Numbered from the stretch's first letter, positions 17,633 through 27,012 are shown. The stretch: 64,000 nucleotides of DNA from Paenibacillus sp. ACRRX (GCF_022346885.1 NZ_JAKRNK010000003.1:434001-498000), one strand, 5' to 3'. Made by a program: numbers and translations. Notes: generated from the letters alone by a model not told the origin.

Positions 17633-18175
17633 ATGAATACCTATATCGCACTGCTGCGTGGCATTAATGTGAGTGGACACAATAAAATTAAAATGGCTGA
17701 ACTTAAGCATACACTGGAAACGGGGGGACTCCACCGTGTCCAGACCTATATCCAAAGCGGAAATGTCCTGTTTCAATCTGATGACGACGCAGACACTTTG
17801 CGGTTGATCATAGAGGGTCTTATTCAGCGTGTATTTGGCATCTCAATTACCGTTATCATACGTACCGCAGCTGAATTCGCGCACATTGTTGCTGCCTGTC
17901 CATTCGCTGGCATCCTGCTGTCTAAAGGGGAAAGCATTCATGTTTCCGTGCTGACGGAAGCTCCTTCACAAAAGGTGGTTGATCTCTTATCGACCAGTGA
18001 ACGCGCGCAAGATGAGTATGCCATCCATGGAAAAGAGATTTATTTTTTGTTCCGTCAAAGCATACTGGACTCCAAGCTGGCCAAAAATCTGCAGAAGCTG
18101 GGAAATACAGCGACGACTCGCAACTGGAATACGATTCAGAAGCTGGACTCGTTGGCCAAAACCATGCAAGCCTGA
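17633..18175 (+). CDS. DUF1697 domain-containing protein
   Basis: A 180-residue protein. The N-terminal 'YIALLRGINVSGHNKIKMAELKHTLE..GL..VQTYIQSGNVLFQS' is the defining signature of DUF1697, and the length is normal for the family. The family has an alpha/beta fold and no established function. The ATG has AAGGAG 8 nt upstream. It is monocistronic with a stem-loop 20 nt after the stop. Confidence 0.9.
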   Translation: MNTYIALLRGINVSGHNKIKMAELKHTLETGGLHRVQTYIQSGNVLFQSDDDADTLRLIIEGLIQRVFGISITVIIRTAAEFAHIVAACPFAGILLSKGESIHVSVLTEAPSQKVVDLLSTSERAQDEYAIHGKEIYFLFRQSILDSKLAKNLQKLGNTATTRNWNTIQKLDSLAKTMQA

Positions 18176-18195
18176 TCCAATAGGAACACACAGCA

Positions 18196-18221
18196 AAGCC
18201 GAACTCTGATGAGTTCGGCTT
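18196..18221. terminator. Stem-loop between convergent genes
   Basis: AAGCCGAACTC and GAGTTCGGCTT form an 11-bp stem with a 4-nt loop. T-runs are weak on both sides. Confidence 0.65.
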
Positions 18222-18295
18222 ATATTGTCATATGAATGTCCCGGATAACTGAATATACTAGATGTTCAACTTATGCACGCTTAGGTGAAGCCCGG

Positions 18296-18808
18296 TTATT
18301 CTGAAAAGCTTTGCACATACTCGTCAAGACGATCCCATGTTTCTGTTATACCCTGCTCCATGCCCATCTTCATCACATTGTCCAATGCCTCAGCAGATTC
18401 ATAACGTGATCGGCTAATCAGCTTCGTCCCGCCTTCCTCTTCAATAAACGTCATTGTGACCTGCGAGGACGGCATCCCCTCTGTCACATTACCGTCTGCA
18501 TCAGAGAAATAATCCACGTAGACGATCTTCTCAGGCGCGACTATATCCTGATAGACTGCCTTTCCCCACGATTCGAATCCATAGAAGTCCCCTTGATTCT
18601 TGTCCTCGCACTTCATGCAGTAATGCCATACGCCACCTTCGCGAAAGTCAACATGGCATACCGTTACGTTCCAGCCTCGAGGTCCCCACCATTGCTTCAA
18701 ATGCTCAGCTTCAGAGAACACTTTAAATACGAGTTCGCGTGGTGCATGAAAAACACGCTCCAGAACAAGTTCTGAGCCTTCTACTCTTGTGATCATCGGA
18801 TTGGACAT
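18296..18808 (-). CDS. SRPBCC (AHSA1-like) domain protein
   Basis: About 170 residues. The motifs 'LVLERVFHAPRELVFKVFSEAEHLKQWWGPRGW' and 'GGTKLISRSRYESAEALDNVMKMGMEQGITETWDRLDEYV' define the AHSA1 branch of the SRPBCC/START-like fold, a hydrophobic ligand-binding cup. No ligand is known. The ATG at 18808 follows GAGGAGG, and the coding region is 28 nt from the end of the upstream ArsR gene. ArsR-AHSA1 pairs are a common bacterial two-gene unit. Confidence 0.87.
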   Translation of the reverse strand: MSNPMITRVEGSELVLERVFHAPRELVFKVFSEAEHLKQWWGPRGWNVTVCHVDFREGGVWHYCMKCEDKNQGDFYGFESWGKAVYQDIVAPEKIVYVDYFSDADGNVTEGMPSSQVTMTFIEEEGGTKLISRSRYESAEALDNVMKMGMEQGITETWDRLDEYVQSFSE

Positions 18809-18835
18809 TTGGAATTCCTCCTCATATTCAGGCAC

Positions 18836-19168
18836 TTAGTCCTGTTGGTGATCGGCTCTTTGCAGCTGCTGCAAGTAATGATCCAAGTTGTCAAAGCGCT
18901 CGCTCCAAATATTGCGATATGCCTCAAGCCAAGTATCAAGCGCTTGGAACGGCTCCCGTCGGAGTCTATAATGACGACGATTCGCTACTGCCTCAACCTC
19001 GACCAAGCCTGCCTCCAGCAAGACACGCAGATGCTTAGAGGCTTGCGGCTGACGCAGTTGAAGCCGTTCTGCAATCTCCCCTACAGTCAGAGGGCCTTGA
19101 CGCAATAGCTCTATTATACGCAAACGATTCGGATCAGACAGCGCACTAAATGTTGTAATATCCTTCAT
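18836..19168 (-). CDS. ArsR-family regulator paired with AHSA1
   Basis: A 110-residue winged-helix protein: 'FSALSDPNRLRIIELLRQGPLTVGEIAERLQLRQPQASKHLRVLLEAGLVEVEAVANRRHYRLR', then a C-terminal helix with 'LDTWLEAYRNIWSERFDNLDHYLQQL'. No metal-binding cysteines are present. It forms an operon with the downstream AHSA1 gene and probably represses it. An inverted repeat at 19294-19315 lies upstream. Confidence 0.88.
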   Translation of the reverse strand: MKDITTFSALSDPNRLRIIELLRQGPLTVGEIAERLQLRQPQASKHLRVLLEAGLVEVEAVANRRHYRLRREPFQALDTWLEAYRNIWSERFDNLDHYLQQLQRADHQQD

Positions 19169-19293
19169 GATGAGGTCCCTGCTAATTTAACGCTGGCATG
19201 GAGTACGGTATGAGTTATTTGTTCAGTTTCCCGCATGTTAACTCACCTTATTTCATCTATTTTGTACCCTTGTATTGAATATACCATCATGGG

Positions 19294-19315
19294 AATATTC
19301 TTGTAAAGGAATATT
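19294..19315. promoter_or_regulatory. Inverted repeat upstream of the ArsR-AHSA1 unit
   Basis: AATATTC and GAATATT are separated by 8 nt, about 125 nt before the ArsR start. Possible operator or promoter element. Confidence 0.35.
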
Positions 19316-19373
19316 TATCTTTGATTTCATCCTGCTTGTACAAAGCACCCCACTCAGGCCGAGTAAACGAACA

Positions 19374-19398
19374 AAAGCCCTCCTAGTTAGAGGGCTTT
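19374..19398 (-). terminator. Terminator of the YjdM/PhnA-like gene
   Basis: On the minus strand AAAGCCCTC pairs with GAGGGCTTT, followed by TTTG. It lies 35 nt after the gene's stop. Confidence 0.7.
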
Positions 19399-19432
19399 CA
19401 TCTCAATTACTATGATTAGCTTCAAAATGACA

Positions 19433-19774
19433 CTATATCTTTTTAACAAACTCGGACTTTAATTTCATCGCCCCGAAGCCATCAATTTTACAATCAATGT
19501 CATGATCTCCGTCAACCAAACGAATATTTTTTACTTTCGTCCCAATCTTCACTACGGATGACGACCCTTTTACCTTCAAGTCCTTTATGACAGAAACGGA
19601 GTCGCCGTCCTGCAGCACGTTGCCATTCGCATCTTTTACGATTTTTTGATCTTCGTTGTTATCATTATCCGATTCTAGTGTCCATTCATGTGCGCACTCT
19701 GGGCAAATAAACAAACTTCCATCCTCGTACGTATATTCGGAATTACATGCAGGACAATTTGGTAAATTAGACAT
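19433..19774 (-). CDS. Zinc-ribbon protein of the YjdM/PhnA family
   Basis: A 113-residue protein. An N-terminal zinc ribbon with two CxxC pairs ('[21 protein letters not shown]') is followed by an acidic linker and the SH3-like PhnA domain '[67 protein letters not shown]'. The historical name 'alkylphosphonate utilisation protein PhnA' is not a proven function. Monocistronic, with a terminator downstream. Confidence 0.9.
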   Translation of the reverse strand: MSNLPNCPACNSEYTYEDGSLFICPECAHEWTLESDNDNNEDQKIVKDANGNVLQDGDSVSVIKDLKVKGSSSVVKIGTKVKNIRLVDGDHDIDCKIDGFGAMKLKSEFVKKI

Positions 19775-19990
19775 TCACATTTCTCCAATCTTTATGGCTC
19801 ATTTCAAAACTAGTACATTAGTTTGGATTATTATTGCCTCACACTATCGATCGCACAGCATTAGAATAGGCATTCATCCTACACAATAACATCCAGTTGG
19901 TTCCTTATATGTATATATACTGTCATAGTCTTCTCTTAATGGCAAGCTTTCCATCCAACCCTCCATGAAAGTTCATAGAGCAAAAGCTGG

Positions 19991-20021
19991 TTGATTATCC
20001 CCTTAGGGGAGATTTTATACT
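19991..20021 (+). promoter_or_regulatory. MerR-type promoter with 19-bp spacer (hydrolase 1)
   Basis: -35 TTGATT (19991-19996), exactly 19 nt, -10 TATACT (20016-20021). The spacer holds the perfect palindrome TCCCCTTAGGGGA (19998-20010). A 19-bp spacer with a central palindrome is the hallmark of promoters activated by MerR-family drug sensors such as BmrR and Mta. It shares invariant TCC and GGAG blocks with the promoters at 37151, 37267 and 39898. Confidence 0.88.
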
Positions 20022-20067
20022 TTTAACGAGAATGCACCTAGAACAAAAACAAGGGAGGATTAATCGG

Positions 20068-21519
20068 ATGAGATCTTTTGAAATGTTGTCTGCCATTTTT
20101 AATGTCTTGTTGTTGGTTTGGCTTATGTTTGCTCCTAACAAGTCACAGAAAGGGCTCGTCGCTGGATTCGGCATCTCGACCCTGCTGCTCGTCATACATG
20201 CGTTTGTGGAGGGTATGCGCTGGCCAATGATTCCTATTTACGTGATAACCGTATTTCCAATCCTTATCTTCGCGAAAAGGTCCTTACTCCCTTCCAGGGA
20301 GCAGCCTCAGAAAACATCTCGGCTACGAATGACGCTGCTGACTATACTTGCAGCTCTCTTGTCTTTCACAGCTGCAGCGCTGCCGCTTCTGTTTCCGGTA
20401 TTCACCTTTAAGAAACCGACCGGTCCATTTGCAGTTGGTACCGTCACCTATCACTGGACAGACGAGAAGCGTGAGGAGATCAGTACGCCAGAACCTGAAG
20501 ACAAGCGTGAGTTGATGGTGCAGATCTGGTACCCCGCCAATTCAGCGGCCAAGGGAGCGCGCGCGCCCTATGTATCTAATCCGGACATGTTCGCCGCAGG
20601 GTATCACAAAGTGCTTCAATTCCCCGAATTGATGTTTTCAAGCTTTGCTCATGTCAAGACCTATGCCATAGAAGCAGCGCCGCTATCGGAGACGGAGGCT
20701 CAATATCCGGTGCTTGTGTTCTCACATGGATTAAGTGGGTACAAAAATCAAAACATGTTTCAGGTGGAGCAATTAGCAAGTCAAGGTTATATAGTAGTGG
20801 GGATAGATCATACGTACAGCAGCATATCATCCCTCTTGTCTGATGGGCGGGTTGCAAATTTCATTCCCCAAGAAATGTCGGTCAAAAATTTAGATAAATT
20901 AAACGAGCAATGGGTAGAGGACGCTGTGTTTGTGCTCGATCAAATCGAGAAGCTTGCTAAGAACGATCTTGATCATCGGTTTACAGGTCGAATGGATATG
21001 GGCAACTTGGGTATGTTTGGACATTCCTTTGGTGGAGCAACAAGCGTCCAAATGTTAATGACTGATTCTCGCGTTAAGGCAGCTATCAATATGGACGGGG
21101 CGTTATTTGGCCAGCTCCGGATCCCAGCGGATGGGTTAAAAAAACCATTTCTAATGATAAGCGCAGATGACACACTAAGAGGCGCAGATCTAATGACCGA
21201 TGAGGTGATCGCGGCCCAAGGGACCACCAGAGAAGCTGCAAACGCATTTTATGATGAGTTACTTGTGCGTTACCAACCAGTAGCAACAGGGGGTAATTAC
21301 TGGATGAAGCTGACAAATGCTAAGCATTTTAGTTTTTCTGACTTGTATTTGCTTACACCTTTGTTTGATTGGATAGAGGGTATCGATGTGCGTCGTACAC
21401 ATCAACTTACGAACGACTACACGCTTGATTTCTTTAATCACTATTTAAAACAACAACCATTTCAATATCTGGAGCAGTCTATTGGCGAGAACCCCGATTT
21501 CACATTACTGAAGGGTTAG
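20068..21519 (+). CDS. Membrane-anchored PAF-acetylhydrolase-like alpha/beta hydrolase (paralogue 1)
   Basis: A 483-residue protein. The N-terminal third has four hydrophobic helices (about residues 5-22, 28-46, 52-68, 86-112), including the conserved 'FAPNKSQKGLVAGFG'. It is followed by an alpha/beta hydrolase domain like plasma PAF acetylhydrolase: 'FSHGLSGYKNQN' (oxyanion loop), 'GHSFGGATSVQML' with nucleophile Ser320, 'INMDGALFG' with the likely acid, and 'NAKHFSFSD' with the likely His. The ATG at 20068 has GGGAGG upstream. It is the first of three close paralogues in this window, expressed from a MerR-type promoter and convergent with a MerR gene. Substrate unknown, perhaps an ester or lipid. 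Confidence 0.87.
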   Translation: MRSFEMLSAIFNVLLLVWLMFAPNKSQKGLVAGFGISTLLLVIHAFVEGMRWPMIPIYVITVFPILIFAKRSLLPSREQPQKTSRLRMTLLTILAALLSFTAAALPLLFPVFTFKKPTGPFAVGTVTYHWTDEKREEISTPEPEDKRELMVQIWYPANSAAKGARAPYVSNPDMFAAGYHKVLQFPELMFSSFAHVKTYAIEAAPLSETEAQYPVLVFSHGLSGYKNQNMFQVEQLASQGYIVVGIDHTYSSISSLLSDGRVANFIPQEMSVKNLDKLNEQWVEDAVFVLDQIEKLAKNDLDHRFTGRMDMGNLGMFGHSFGGATSVQMLMTDSRVKAAINMDGALFGQLRIPADGLKKPFLMISADDTLRGADLMTDEVIAAQGTTREAANAFYDELLVRYQPVATGGNYWMKLTNAKHFSFSDLYLLTPLFDWIEGIDVRRTHQLTNDYTLDFFNHYLKQQPFQYLEQSIGENPDFTLLKG

Positions 21520-21543
21520 CAGTCTGGGTTAGATGCAGCTGAC

Positions 21544-21576
21544 GAGCAGTTGAGGGCACTTAACCCTCAATTGCTC
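21544..21576. terminator. Bidirectional terminator between hydrolase 1 and MerR regulator 1
   Basis: GAGCAGTTGAGGG pairs with CCCTCAATTGCTC around a 7-nt loop, followed by TTTA on the plus strand. Confidence 0.75.
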
Positions 21577-21591
21577 TTTATGGTTATTGGC

Positions 21592-22578
21592 TCATTTCTG
21601 GATATTCTCCGGCTCCTCATCCATCTGTTTGAGTCGCCATTCCATCGCTTGGAGCATCAAGTTGTTACATTCAGACAATAGACGCCACTTGGGGTTTAAA
21701 ATCGAACATAACGTATCTACCCGCAGGCTGCGTTCATTTACGGAATGAAGTGCATTCTGAGCATATTGACGGAAAAACGCCTCTTTATGACGTGCTTCCT
21801 CTTCGCTTGCATGCAGCATTACAAAATCGGCTAAAATCGCTTGTACAACGGGGATATTGGCAGTCAGCTTCAACGTTATAGCTGCTTCTGCACGTACACG
21901 CAACTGCTCCATCCTTCTAATCCATGCTGCAGCATTTACCCGCGGCTGGTGCACCATAGTAAAGAAATGAAGCTTGCCATGTTTAAGCTCAGCTAAATAT
22001 TGAGGATCATTCACGAGCTCCTGCAGCTCATTCCAAGCATGAGTTTGCTTTGCTGATATTTTGACTTCATTCATAATATATTTGTTAAAAAAATGAAAAA
22101 ACGTGTCCCTCCACTCCAATGGAAGTCCCTCTAGAAATTTCAACTCTTTCATTTTATCGTGAATAAATTGCTTGCGCCGCTCTGCATCGATGATCAGCTC
22201 GTCTACTAAATCTTTCATATAACCTAATGAATCTTCATCAGATTCATGCTCTTGTTCCTTCACTCGACGCAAGATCGAAATCATATCCCTAAACGTACTA
22301 ACCTGCGTTTCAAGAGCCTCAATCTGCCCATCCAGCGCCTTGCAAAACGGAATCTCTCCAGACAACATTTTACGTATATCCTCAATACCATATTCCAGAT
22401 AACGAAGTGTATTGATGAGTTCTAAACGGCTTATATCGTTCATTGTATAAAGTCGATGTCCACCCTCGGTGTAACTTGTCGGTTTAAGCAAGCCGACCAT
22501 ATCATAATATCGGACTGTTTTTATCGTTGTACCCAGTATCCTTGCAACTTCCCCAATGGATTTCTTTCCCTCATTCAA
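21592..22578 (-). CDS. MerR-family regulator with long effector domain (regulator 1)
   Basis: A 328-residue protein. The N-terminal MerR helix-turn-helix is 'SIGEVARILGTTIKTVRYYDMVGLLKPTSYTEGGHRLYTMNDISRLELI' (residues 6-55). A coiled dimerisation helix follows, then a roughly 200-residue helical effector domain including 'FFNKYIMNEVKISAKQTHAWNELQELVNDPQ'. The same two-part layout and near-identical HTH appear in the MerR protein at 37321-38322, so the two probably read related operators. The ATG has AGGAGGTGA upstream. It is convergent with hydrolase 1 and lies 60 nt downstream of the Lrp gene. Confidence 0.88.
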   Translation of the reverse strand: MNEGKKSIGEVARILGTTIKTVRYYDMVGLLKPTSYTEGGHRLYTMNDISRLELINTLRYLEYGIEDIRKMLSGEIPFCKALDGQIEALETQVSTFRDMISILRRVKEQEHESDEDSLGYMKDLVDELIIDAERRKQFIHDKMKELKFLEGLPLEWRDTFFHFFNKYIMNEVKISAKQTHAWNELQELVNDPQYLAELKHGKLHFFTMVHQPRVNAAAWIRRMEQLRVRAEAAITLKLTANIPVVQAILADFVMLHASEEEARHKEAFFRQYAQNALHSVNERSLRVDTLCSILNPKWRLLSECNNLMLQAMEWRLKQMDEEPENIQK

Positions 22579-22638
22579 GAAATTTCACCTCCTGCATGCA
22601 TCCTCAGTGCACCTCATCATTCTGGCGAAGCACTTGTA

Positions 22639-23073
22639 TTAAAGTAGAATTCTATTTTCAAGTATGTTCTTCATGCAAATGTGGGACTTTGAAGGACCGA
22701 TCTGTACCAGTGCATCTTGAAAATCGGCAAGTTCCTCTATGGATGCGGTTTGTACTTTGATCAGATAATTAAATTCTCCACTGATACGAAATAAATCCGT
22801 TACTTCTCTAGACGCTGTACAAAAATCAACTAACTGCTGACAGTGTTCCGTTTTTACTAGCATAAACGCAACCGCCCCACGATCCAAATTGGACAAGTGG
22901 AAAGTCGTACTATACTCAGAAATGATATTGTTCTCCTCCAGCCTTACGATTCTCTCTTTAACTGCAGGCTGAGACATCGAAATTTCCTTACTGATCTGGG
23001 CAATGGGCATACGTGCATTGTGCTGAAGCAATAGCATAATCTTCTTATCTATATCATCCAAGTGATGAACCAT
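22639..23073 (-). CDS. Lrp/AsnC-family regulator
   Basis: About 144 residues: an N-terminal HTH 'LDDIDKKIMLLLQHNARMPIAQISKEISMSQPAVKERIVRLEENNII' and a C-terminal RAM effector domain ending with 'SIEELADFQDALVQIGPSKSHICMKNIL'. Family members sense amino acids or small metabolites. The ATG at 23073 follows GGGGAG; the upstream TTG lies within that site. It is divergent from the VOC-protein gene across an AT-rich promoter region and is a likely regulator of it. Confidence 0.9.
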   Translation of the reverse strand: MVHHLDDIDKKIMLLLQHNARMPIAQISKEISMSQPAVKERIVRLEENNIISEYSTTFHLSNLDRGAVAFMLVKTEHCQQLVDFCTASREVTDLFRISGEFNYLIKVQTASIEELADFQDALVQIGPSKSHICMKNILENRILL

Positions 23074-23232
23074 AGTAGCCAACTCCCCATTAACTTTATT
23101 TTCTAACGTATACTATTTAAATTAACTTATAATTCATTATTAAAATTATGTATATACCTAAGATTACACATATAAATATTCAAATAATATAACTATAATT
23201 ATAACAACAAATAGATCGAGGAGCGATGTCAG

Positions 23233-23679
23233 ATGAGCGTGAAAGGGCTTGCCCATGTCGCGATACAAGCTAAAAATTATCAAGAAACAATAGACTTTTA
23301 TACGCAAGTGCTAGGGTTCAAAATAGGCCATCATTGGAGTCTGCCTTTATTTCATATTAAAGAGGCCTCTATGCTGGTATCGCCTGACCAAAGAACCTGT
23401 ATCGAAATCTTTGATCAGGAAGCTGTGATTCCCGCACAAGGAAAAAAAGCCGCAGCTGATGAGGAAATCACCCACGGAGCAATATTACACTTTGCATTTT
23501 ATGTAGAACATGTAACACAAATATATGAAAAAGCCCTCGCATACGGCGCAAAGGCTTATATAGAACCGAGCAAGCTTGCTCTCGGCGAGCCTCCTCTTCT
23601 GGTTCACAATGCCGTCATTCACAGTCCCAATGGCGAAATTATCGAATTGCTTGAAGAAGTCAGCTTTGATCGGACTTGA
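23233..23679 (+). CDS. VOC-fold (glyoxalase/bleomycin-resistance-like) protein
   Basis: A 148-residue protein. Two beta-alpha-beta-beta-beta modules begin with 'GLAHVAIQAKNYQETIDFYTQVLGFKIG' and 'GAILHFAFYVEHVTQIYEKALAYGAK'. Possible metal ligands are His8, Glu52/Glu75 and a C-terminal 'GEIIELLE' Glu, the usual positions in metal-dependent VOC enzymes. Substrate unknown. The start has GAGGAG upstream. It is divergent from the Lrp regulator. Confidence 0.85.
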   Translation: MSVKGLAHVAIQAKNYQETIDFYTQVLGFKIGHHWSLPLFHIKEASMLVSPDQRTCIEIFDQEAVIPAQGKKAAADEEITHGAILHFAFYVEHVTQIYEKALAYGAKAYIEPSKLALGEPPLLVHNAVIHSPNGEIIELLEEVSFDRT

Positions 23680-23697
23680 ACTTTCGGGCTATCCATA

Positions 23698-24579
23698 CTA
23701 GAATTCGCTCTGCAGTCGTTGAATAAATCGTTTGGACGCCTGTGATGGATGCTTTCCTTTGTGAAGCACCCAGCCATAATAAACGGGGCTTACATCCGAT
23801 TGATCCAGCTCTATCGGCACAATGTCCGCTATGTCCGTGAAAGAATACTCCAGCCCGACTGTAATCGCCAAGCCGCGCTTCACTGCGTTCTGGATGGCTT
23901 TGGTATTGTTTGTAGTAAAGAGGATATTGGCCTTTCCATACTGCGAAATTAAGGTGTTTGTATCCTCCCATAAATCCTTGTCGTCATATAAGACCAACGT
24001 TTGCCCGACTAACTGTTCGGGCTTAATCTTCTTCTCGTGGGCAAGTGGTGAATTCGGATGGACCCCTACAACCATCTTTCCCTCCCACAATTTTTCAAAC
24101 GTCACATATTCCTTTCTGTTGATAACCTCATCGTTTAGCACGATTAGTCCAATATCAATCCTGCTGTGCTCCAGATCCTGCAATATTTCATTGGGTCCTT
24201 TTTCAAAAATCTCGATATTCACATGTGGATAATCTGTCTTGAACGACGACACGACATCCACAAGCAGGTGCATAGGGCCTGGTATGGTCGCGATCTTTAA
24301 TTCACCGCTTAACGTATTACAGTACCCTCTTGCCTCTTCTTTTAGTTCATTCACTTGTGACAATACTTCCTGTGCTTTCTTAATGATCTGTTTTCCTTCA
24401 ATTGTTGGGAGAGCACCTTGACCCCGCGAACGATTAAACAGGGTGATGCCCAGTTCGGCTTCCAATAAGGATATCGATTGACTGATTGCAGATAAAGTGA
24501 CATGAGTATTCTGAGCAGCCTTTGTAAATGAGCCCGTGTTGGACACCTCTACAATATACTCCATCTGTTCCAAATTCAT
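23698..24579 (-). CDS. LysR-family transcriptional regulator
   Basis: A 293-residue protein. The N-terminal winged HTH 'MEYIVEVSNTGSFTKAAQNTHVTLSAISQSISLLEAELGITLFNRSRG' is followed by the type 2 periplasmic-binding-like effector domain, with 'GELKIATIPGPMHLLVDVVSSFK' and 'GLAITVGLEY'. It is divergent from the SDR gene at 24742 across 162 nt, the standard LysR arrangement, so the SDR gene is the most likely target. The ATG has AAGGGGAT upstream. Confidence 0.92.
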   Translation of the reverse strand: MNLEQMEYIVEVSNTGSFTKAAQNTHVTLSAISQSISLLEAELGITLFNRSRGQGALPTIEGKQIIKKAQEVLSQVNELKEEARGYCNTLSGELKIATIPGPMHLLVDVVSSFKTDYPHVNIEIFEKGPNEILQDLEHSRIDIGLIVLNDEVINRKEYVTFEKLWEGKMVVGVHPNSPLAHEKKIKPEQLVGQTLVLYDDKDLWEDTNTLISQYGKANILFTTNNTKAIQNAVKRGLAITVGLEYSFTDIADIVPIELDQSDVSPVYYGWVLHKGKHPSQASKRFIQRLQSEF

Positions 24580-24741
24580 CGTCAGATCCCCTTGTTAAGA
24601 TTTAATTAATTATAAGTAAATATAATTAAATTTTATTTAAATTTATAGCGAGTTACACTGAGTGTATCGAATTGGATCAGCACCATGATAGAACACATTA
24701 CATTTTCATTATAATACATCACCCTAATGGAGGTATAATCG

Positions 24742-25491
24742 ATGGACACAAACAAAGTAGCTGTGATTACAGGTGGCGCAAGCGGTATAGGCAGAGCGAC
24801 AGCCCTTAAATTTGCAAGCAAAGGCGCACATGTCGTAGTTGCTGACTTTAATGAACAAGCAGGCAACCAAACGATTGCTCAGATTAAAGAGAGCGGCGGC
24901 CAAGCTATTTTTGTAAAGACAGATGTCTCCAAGTTTGAAGAGGTAGAGGCTCTCATTGAACACGCGGTTGCCGCATTCGGCAAAATTGATGTCATGTTTA
25001 ACAACGCAGGCATCGGGCGGGTTACGCCTGTCTTAGATCAGGACCTACATGACTACCATAGTGTCATCAGCGTCAACCAGCACGGGGTAGCTCATGGTAT
25101 TATTGCTGCAGGCAAAAAGATGCGTGAATTGGGTACAAAAGGTGTGATCATCAACACCGCTTCTGTGTTTGGATTTTTAGCCTCTCCGGGGACATTTGCT
25201 TATCACGCTTCCAAAGGCGCCGTCATTATGATGACCAAATCTGCAGCACTTGAACTATCACCATATGGCATTCGAGTGGTGGCCGTTGCGCCAGGCGCTG
25301 TGGACACACCTATCATTCAGGGCTACAAAGATCAAGGCATGGTCGACGCCATGAAAGCCAAAGTGATTGGCAACAAGTTAACAACGCCTGAGCAAGTCGC
25401 GGACTCCGTGTATTTGCTGTCATTAGAAGAAGCCAGTGCAATCAACGGCAGTGTTGTGATGGCTGACGAGGGCTATGCTTCCTTTAAATAA
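24742..25491 (+). CDS. Short-chain dehydrogenase/reductase
   Basis: A 249-residue classical SDR. Cofactor motif TGGASGIG (about residues 11-18), 'NNAG' (about 91), catalytic Ser in 'INTASVFGF', and Tyr-x-x-x-Lys in 'YHASKGAV'. 'VAPGAVDTPI' follows. The acidic residue after the second strand ('VVADFNE') suggests NAD(H) preference. Substrate unknown. The start follows TGGAGG. Probably activated by the divergent LysR regulator. A terminator is downstream. Confidence 0.92.
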   Translation: MDTNKVAVITGGASGIGRATALKFASKGAHVVVADFNEQAGNQTIAQIKESGGQAIFVKTDVSKFEEVEALIEHAVAAFGKIDVMFNNAGIGRVTPVLDQDLHDYHSVISVNQHGVAHGIIAAGKKMRELGTKGVIINTASVFGFLASPGTFAYHASKGAVIMMTKSAALELSPYGIRVVAVAPGAVDTPIIQGYKDQGMVDAMKAKVIGNKLTTPEQVADSVYLLSLEEASAINGSVVMADEGYASFK

Positions 25492-25518
25492 AGAAGGGCT
25501 CAAATAGGACGAATATCT

Positions 25519-25560
25519 ACACCTGTTTCTCCAATACAATTGGGGAGCAGGTGTTATTCT
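25519..25560 (+). terminator. Terminator after the SDR gene
   Basis: ACACCTG...CTCC pairs with GGGGAG...CAGGTGT and is followed by TATTCTTTT. Confidence 0.8.
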
Positions 25561-25605
25561 TTTGCTAATACCTCAAAGCCAAGCTGCTGACGACTCCCTG
25601 TTCGT

Positions 25606-27012
25606 TCATTTCAAAAAATCCGCAATTGCTTCGATCCCCTTCCCAATCTGTGCCTCCGTGAGGTTGCCGAATCCCATAATCAGCCTGTCCTCATATTTGC
25701 CCTTGCCAATCGTGTATTTATCCGCAGGATATATTCTAATATTTCGTGTCTCTAGCTGCATCGCTAAGTCAGTGTCGAATCGCCGCCCCGGGAACTCCGC
25801 GACCAGATGTAAACCTGCCGCATCACCAGTTATGTTAACCCCTGTACCAAATGTGTCACCTAAAGCGGTAAGCAGCTGATTACGCCTTCTTCCGTAAATA
25901 CGCTTCATGTGACCAATATGATGTTCCAAGTGGCGGTCTGCCATAAATTTGGCAAGGGTGGCTTGCGATAAGGTGGGGCTGTGCATATCCATAAGACGTT
26001 TTAGCTGTAGCAGTGGAGTGACTAACTCATGTGGTACGACCATATATCCAAGTCTTAATGCAGGAAACATATTCTTACTAAATGTCCCTACATACACCAC
26101 TCTCTCAGCATCAAGCTCCCGCAGCGCACGTACCGGTATTCCCGCGTAGCGGAATTCACTGTCATAATCATCCTCTATAATGTAACAATTGTGCTCTCGT
26201 GCATATTCCAGAAGTTGAATCCGACGCCCAATCGATAAAATGCTGCCAAAAGGAAATTGATGGGACGGCGTGACAAATACACACTTGGGAGAAAGAGATG
26301 TCGGCAGCTGATCGACACATAACCCGTGCTCATCTACTGGAGTGGGAATGATATTTGCCCCAGCTGATTCAAAAATATCTCGGATAAAGCTGGCCGTTGG
26401 GTCCTCAGTTGCCAGAGCATCATTCGGTTTTAGCAGGAGCTTGCATAATAGCGTGATCGCTTGAGTCGCACCCGCCGTTACGATAACTTGTGACGTATGG
26501 CATTGAATTCCTCTGTCGTGCAGCAAAAAACGGCAGATTTGGGTTCGAAGTTCCTCATTGCCCGCTGGATCTGCATACCCAAAGTCGTAGAAGGGGGCGC
26601 TGTTAAGAACTGCAAGGGATGATTCCTTCCATTTCTGGCGCGGAATGAGATCAAGAGCGGGGAAGCTAGGGCGAAAATCAATGCCCTTAAAGCTGGTATA
26701 GCTTGTTGCGATTTCACGTGTTCCGACAGAGATGCTTTTTTCATGAGTGTTGGTTATAAACGGATTTCGACCACCTATATCCACCACGTACGTGCCTGAT
26801 CCCTGGCGCCCTTCCAGGTACCCCTCCGCAATCAACTGCTCGTAAACCTCTACGATAAGTGCTCGTGACACACCTATTTCATGTGCAAGATCTCTTGTTG
26901 AAGGCAGTCTTCTCCCCGCCATATAAAAGCCCTCAAATATGCGATCACGCAGCAAGGTATACACTTGTTTGGTCTTGGTACCTTGAGCAGAAACAGCAGA
27001 CCGATCCCACAT
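25606..27012 (-). CDS. MocR/GntR-type regulator with aminotransferase domain (PdxR-like)
   Basis: A 468-residue fusion. The N-terminal GntR winged HTH 'QVYTLLRDRIFEGFYMAGRRLPSTRDLAHEIGVSRALIVEVYEQLIAEGYLEGRQGSGTYV' (about 17-77) joins a fold-type I aminotransferase domain. That domain includes 'VTAGATQAITLLCKLLLKP', 'IIEDDYDSEFRY' and the PLP lysine in 'GTFSKNMFPALRLGY'. Family members bind PLP as effector; some regulate vitamin B6 or amino-acid genes. It is divergent from the CynX-type transporter at 27144 and probably controls it. Confidence 0.92.
   Translation of the reverse strand: MWDRSAVSAQGTKTKQVYTLLRDRIFEGFYMAGRRLPSTRDLAHEIGVSRALIVEVYEQLIAEGYLEGRQGSGTYVVDIGGRNPFITNTHEKSISVGTREIATSYTSFKGIDFRPSFPALDLIPRQKWKESSLAVLNSAPFYDFGYADPAGNEELRTQICRFLLHDRGIQCHTSQVIVTAGATQAITLLCKLLLKPNDALATEDPTASFIRDIFESAGANIIPTPVDEHGLCVDQLPTSLSPKCVFVTPSHQFPFGSILSIGRRIQLLEYAREHNCYIIEDDYDSEFRYAGIPVRALRELDAERVVYVGTFSKNMFPALRLGYMVVPHELVTPLLQLKRLMDMHSPTLSQATLAKFMADRHLEHHIGHMKRIYGRRRNQLLTALGDTFGTGVNITGDAAGLHLVAEFPGRRFDTDLAMQLETRNIRIYPADKYTIGKGKYEDRLIMGFGNLTEAQIGKGIEAIADFLK

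Noticed and set aside
22640..22665. TAGAATTCTA palindrome as a MerR regulator 1 operator
   Set aside because: It lies inside the Lrp coding region, lacks the 19-nt promoter geometry, and does not contain the TCC/GGAG blocks.
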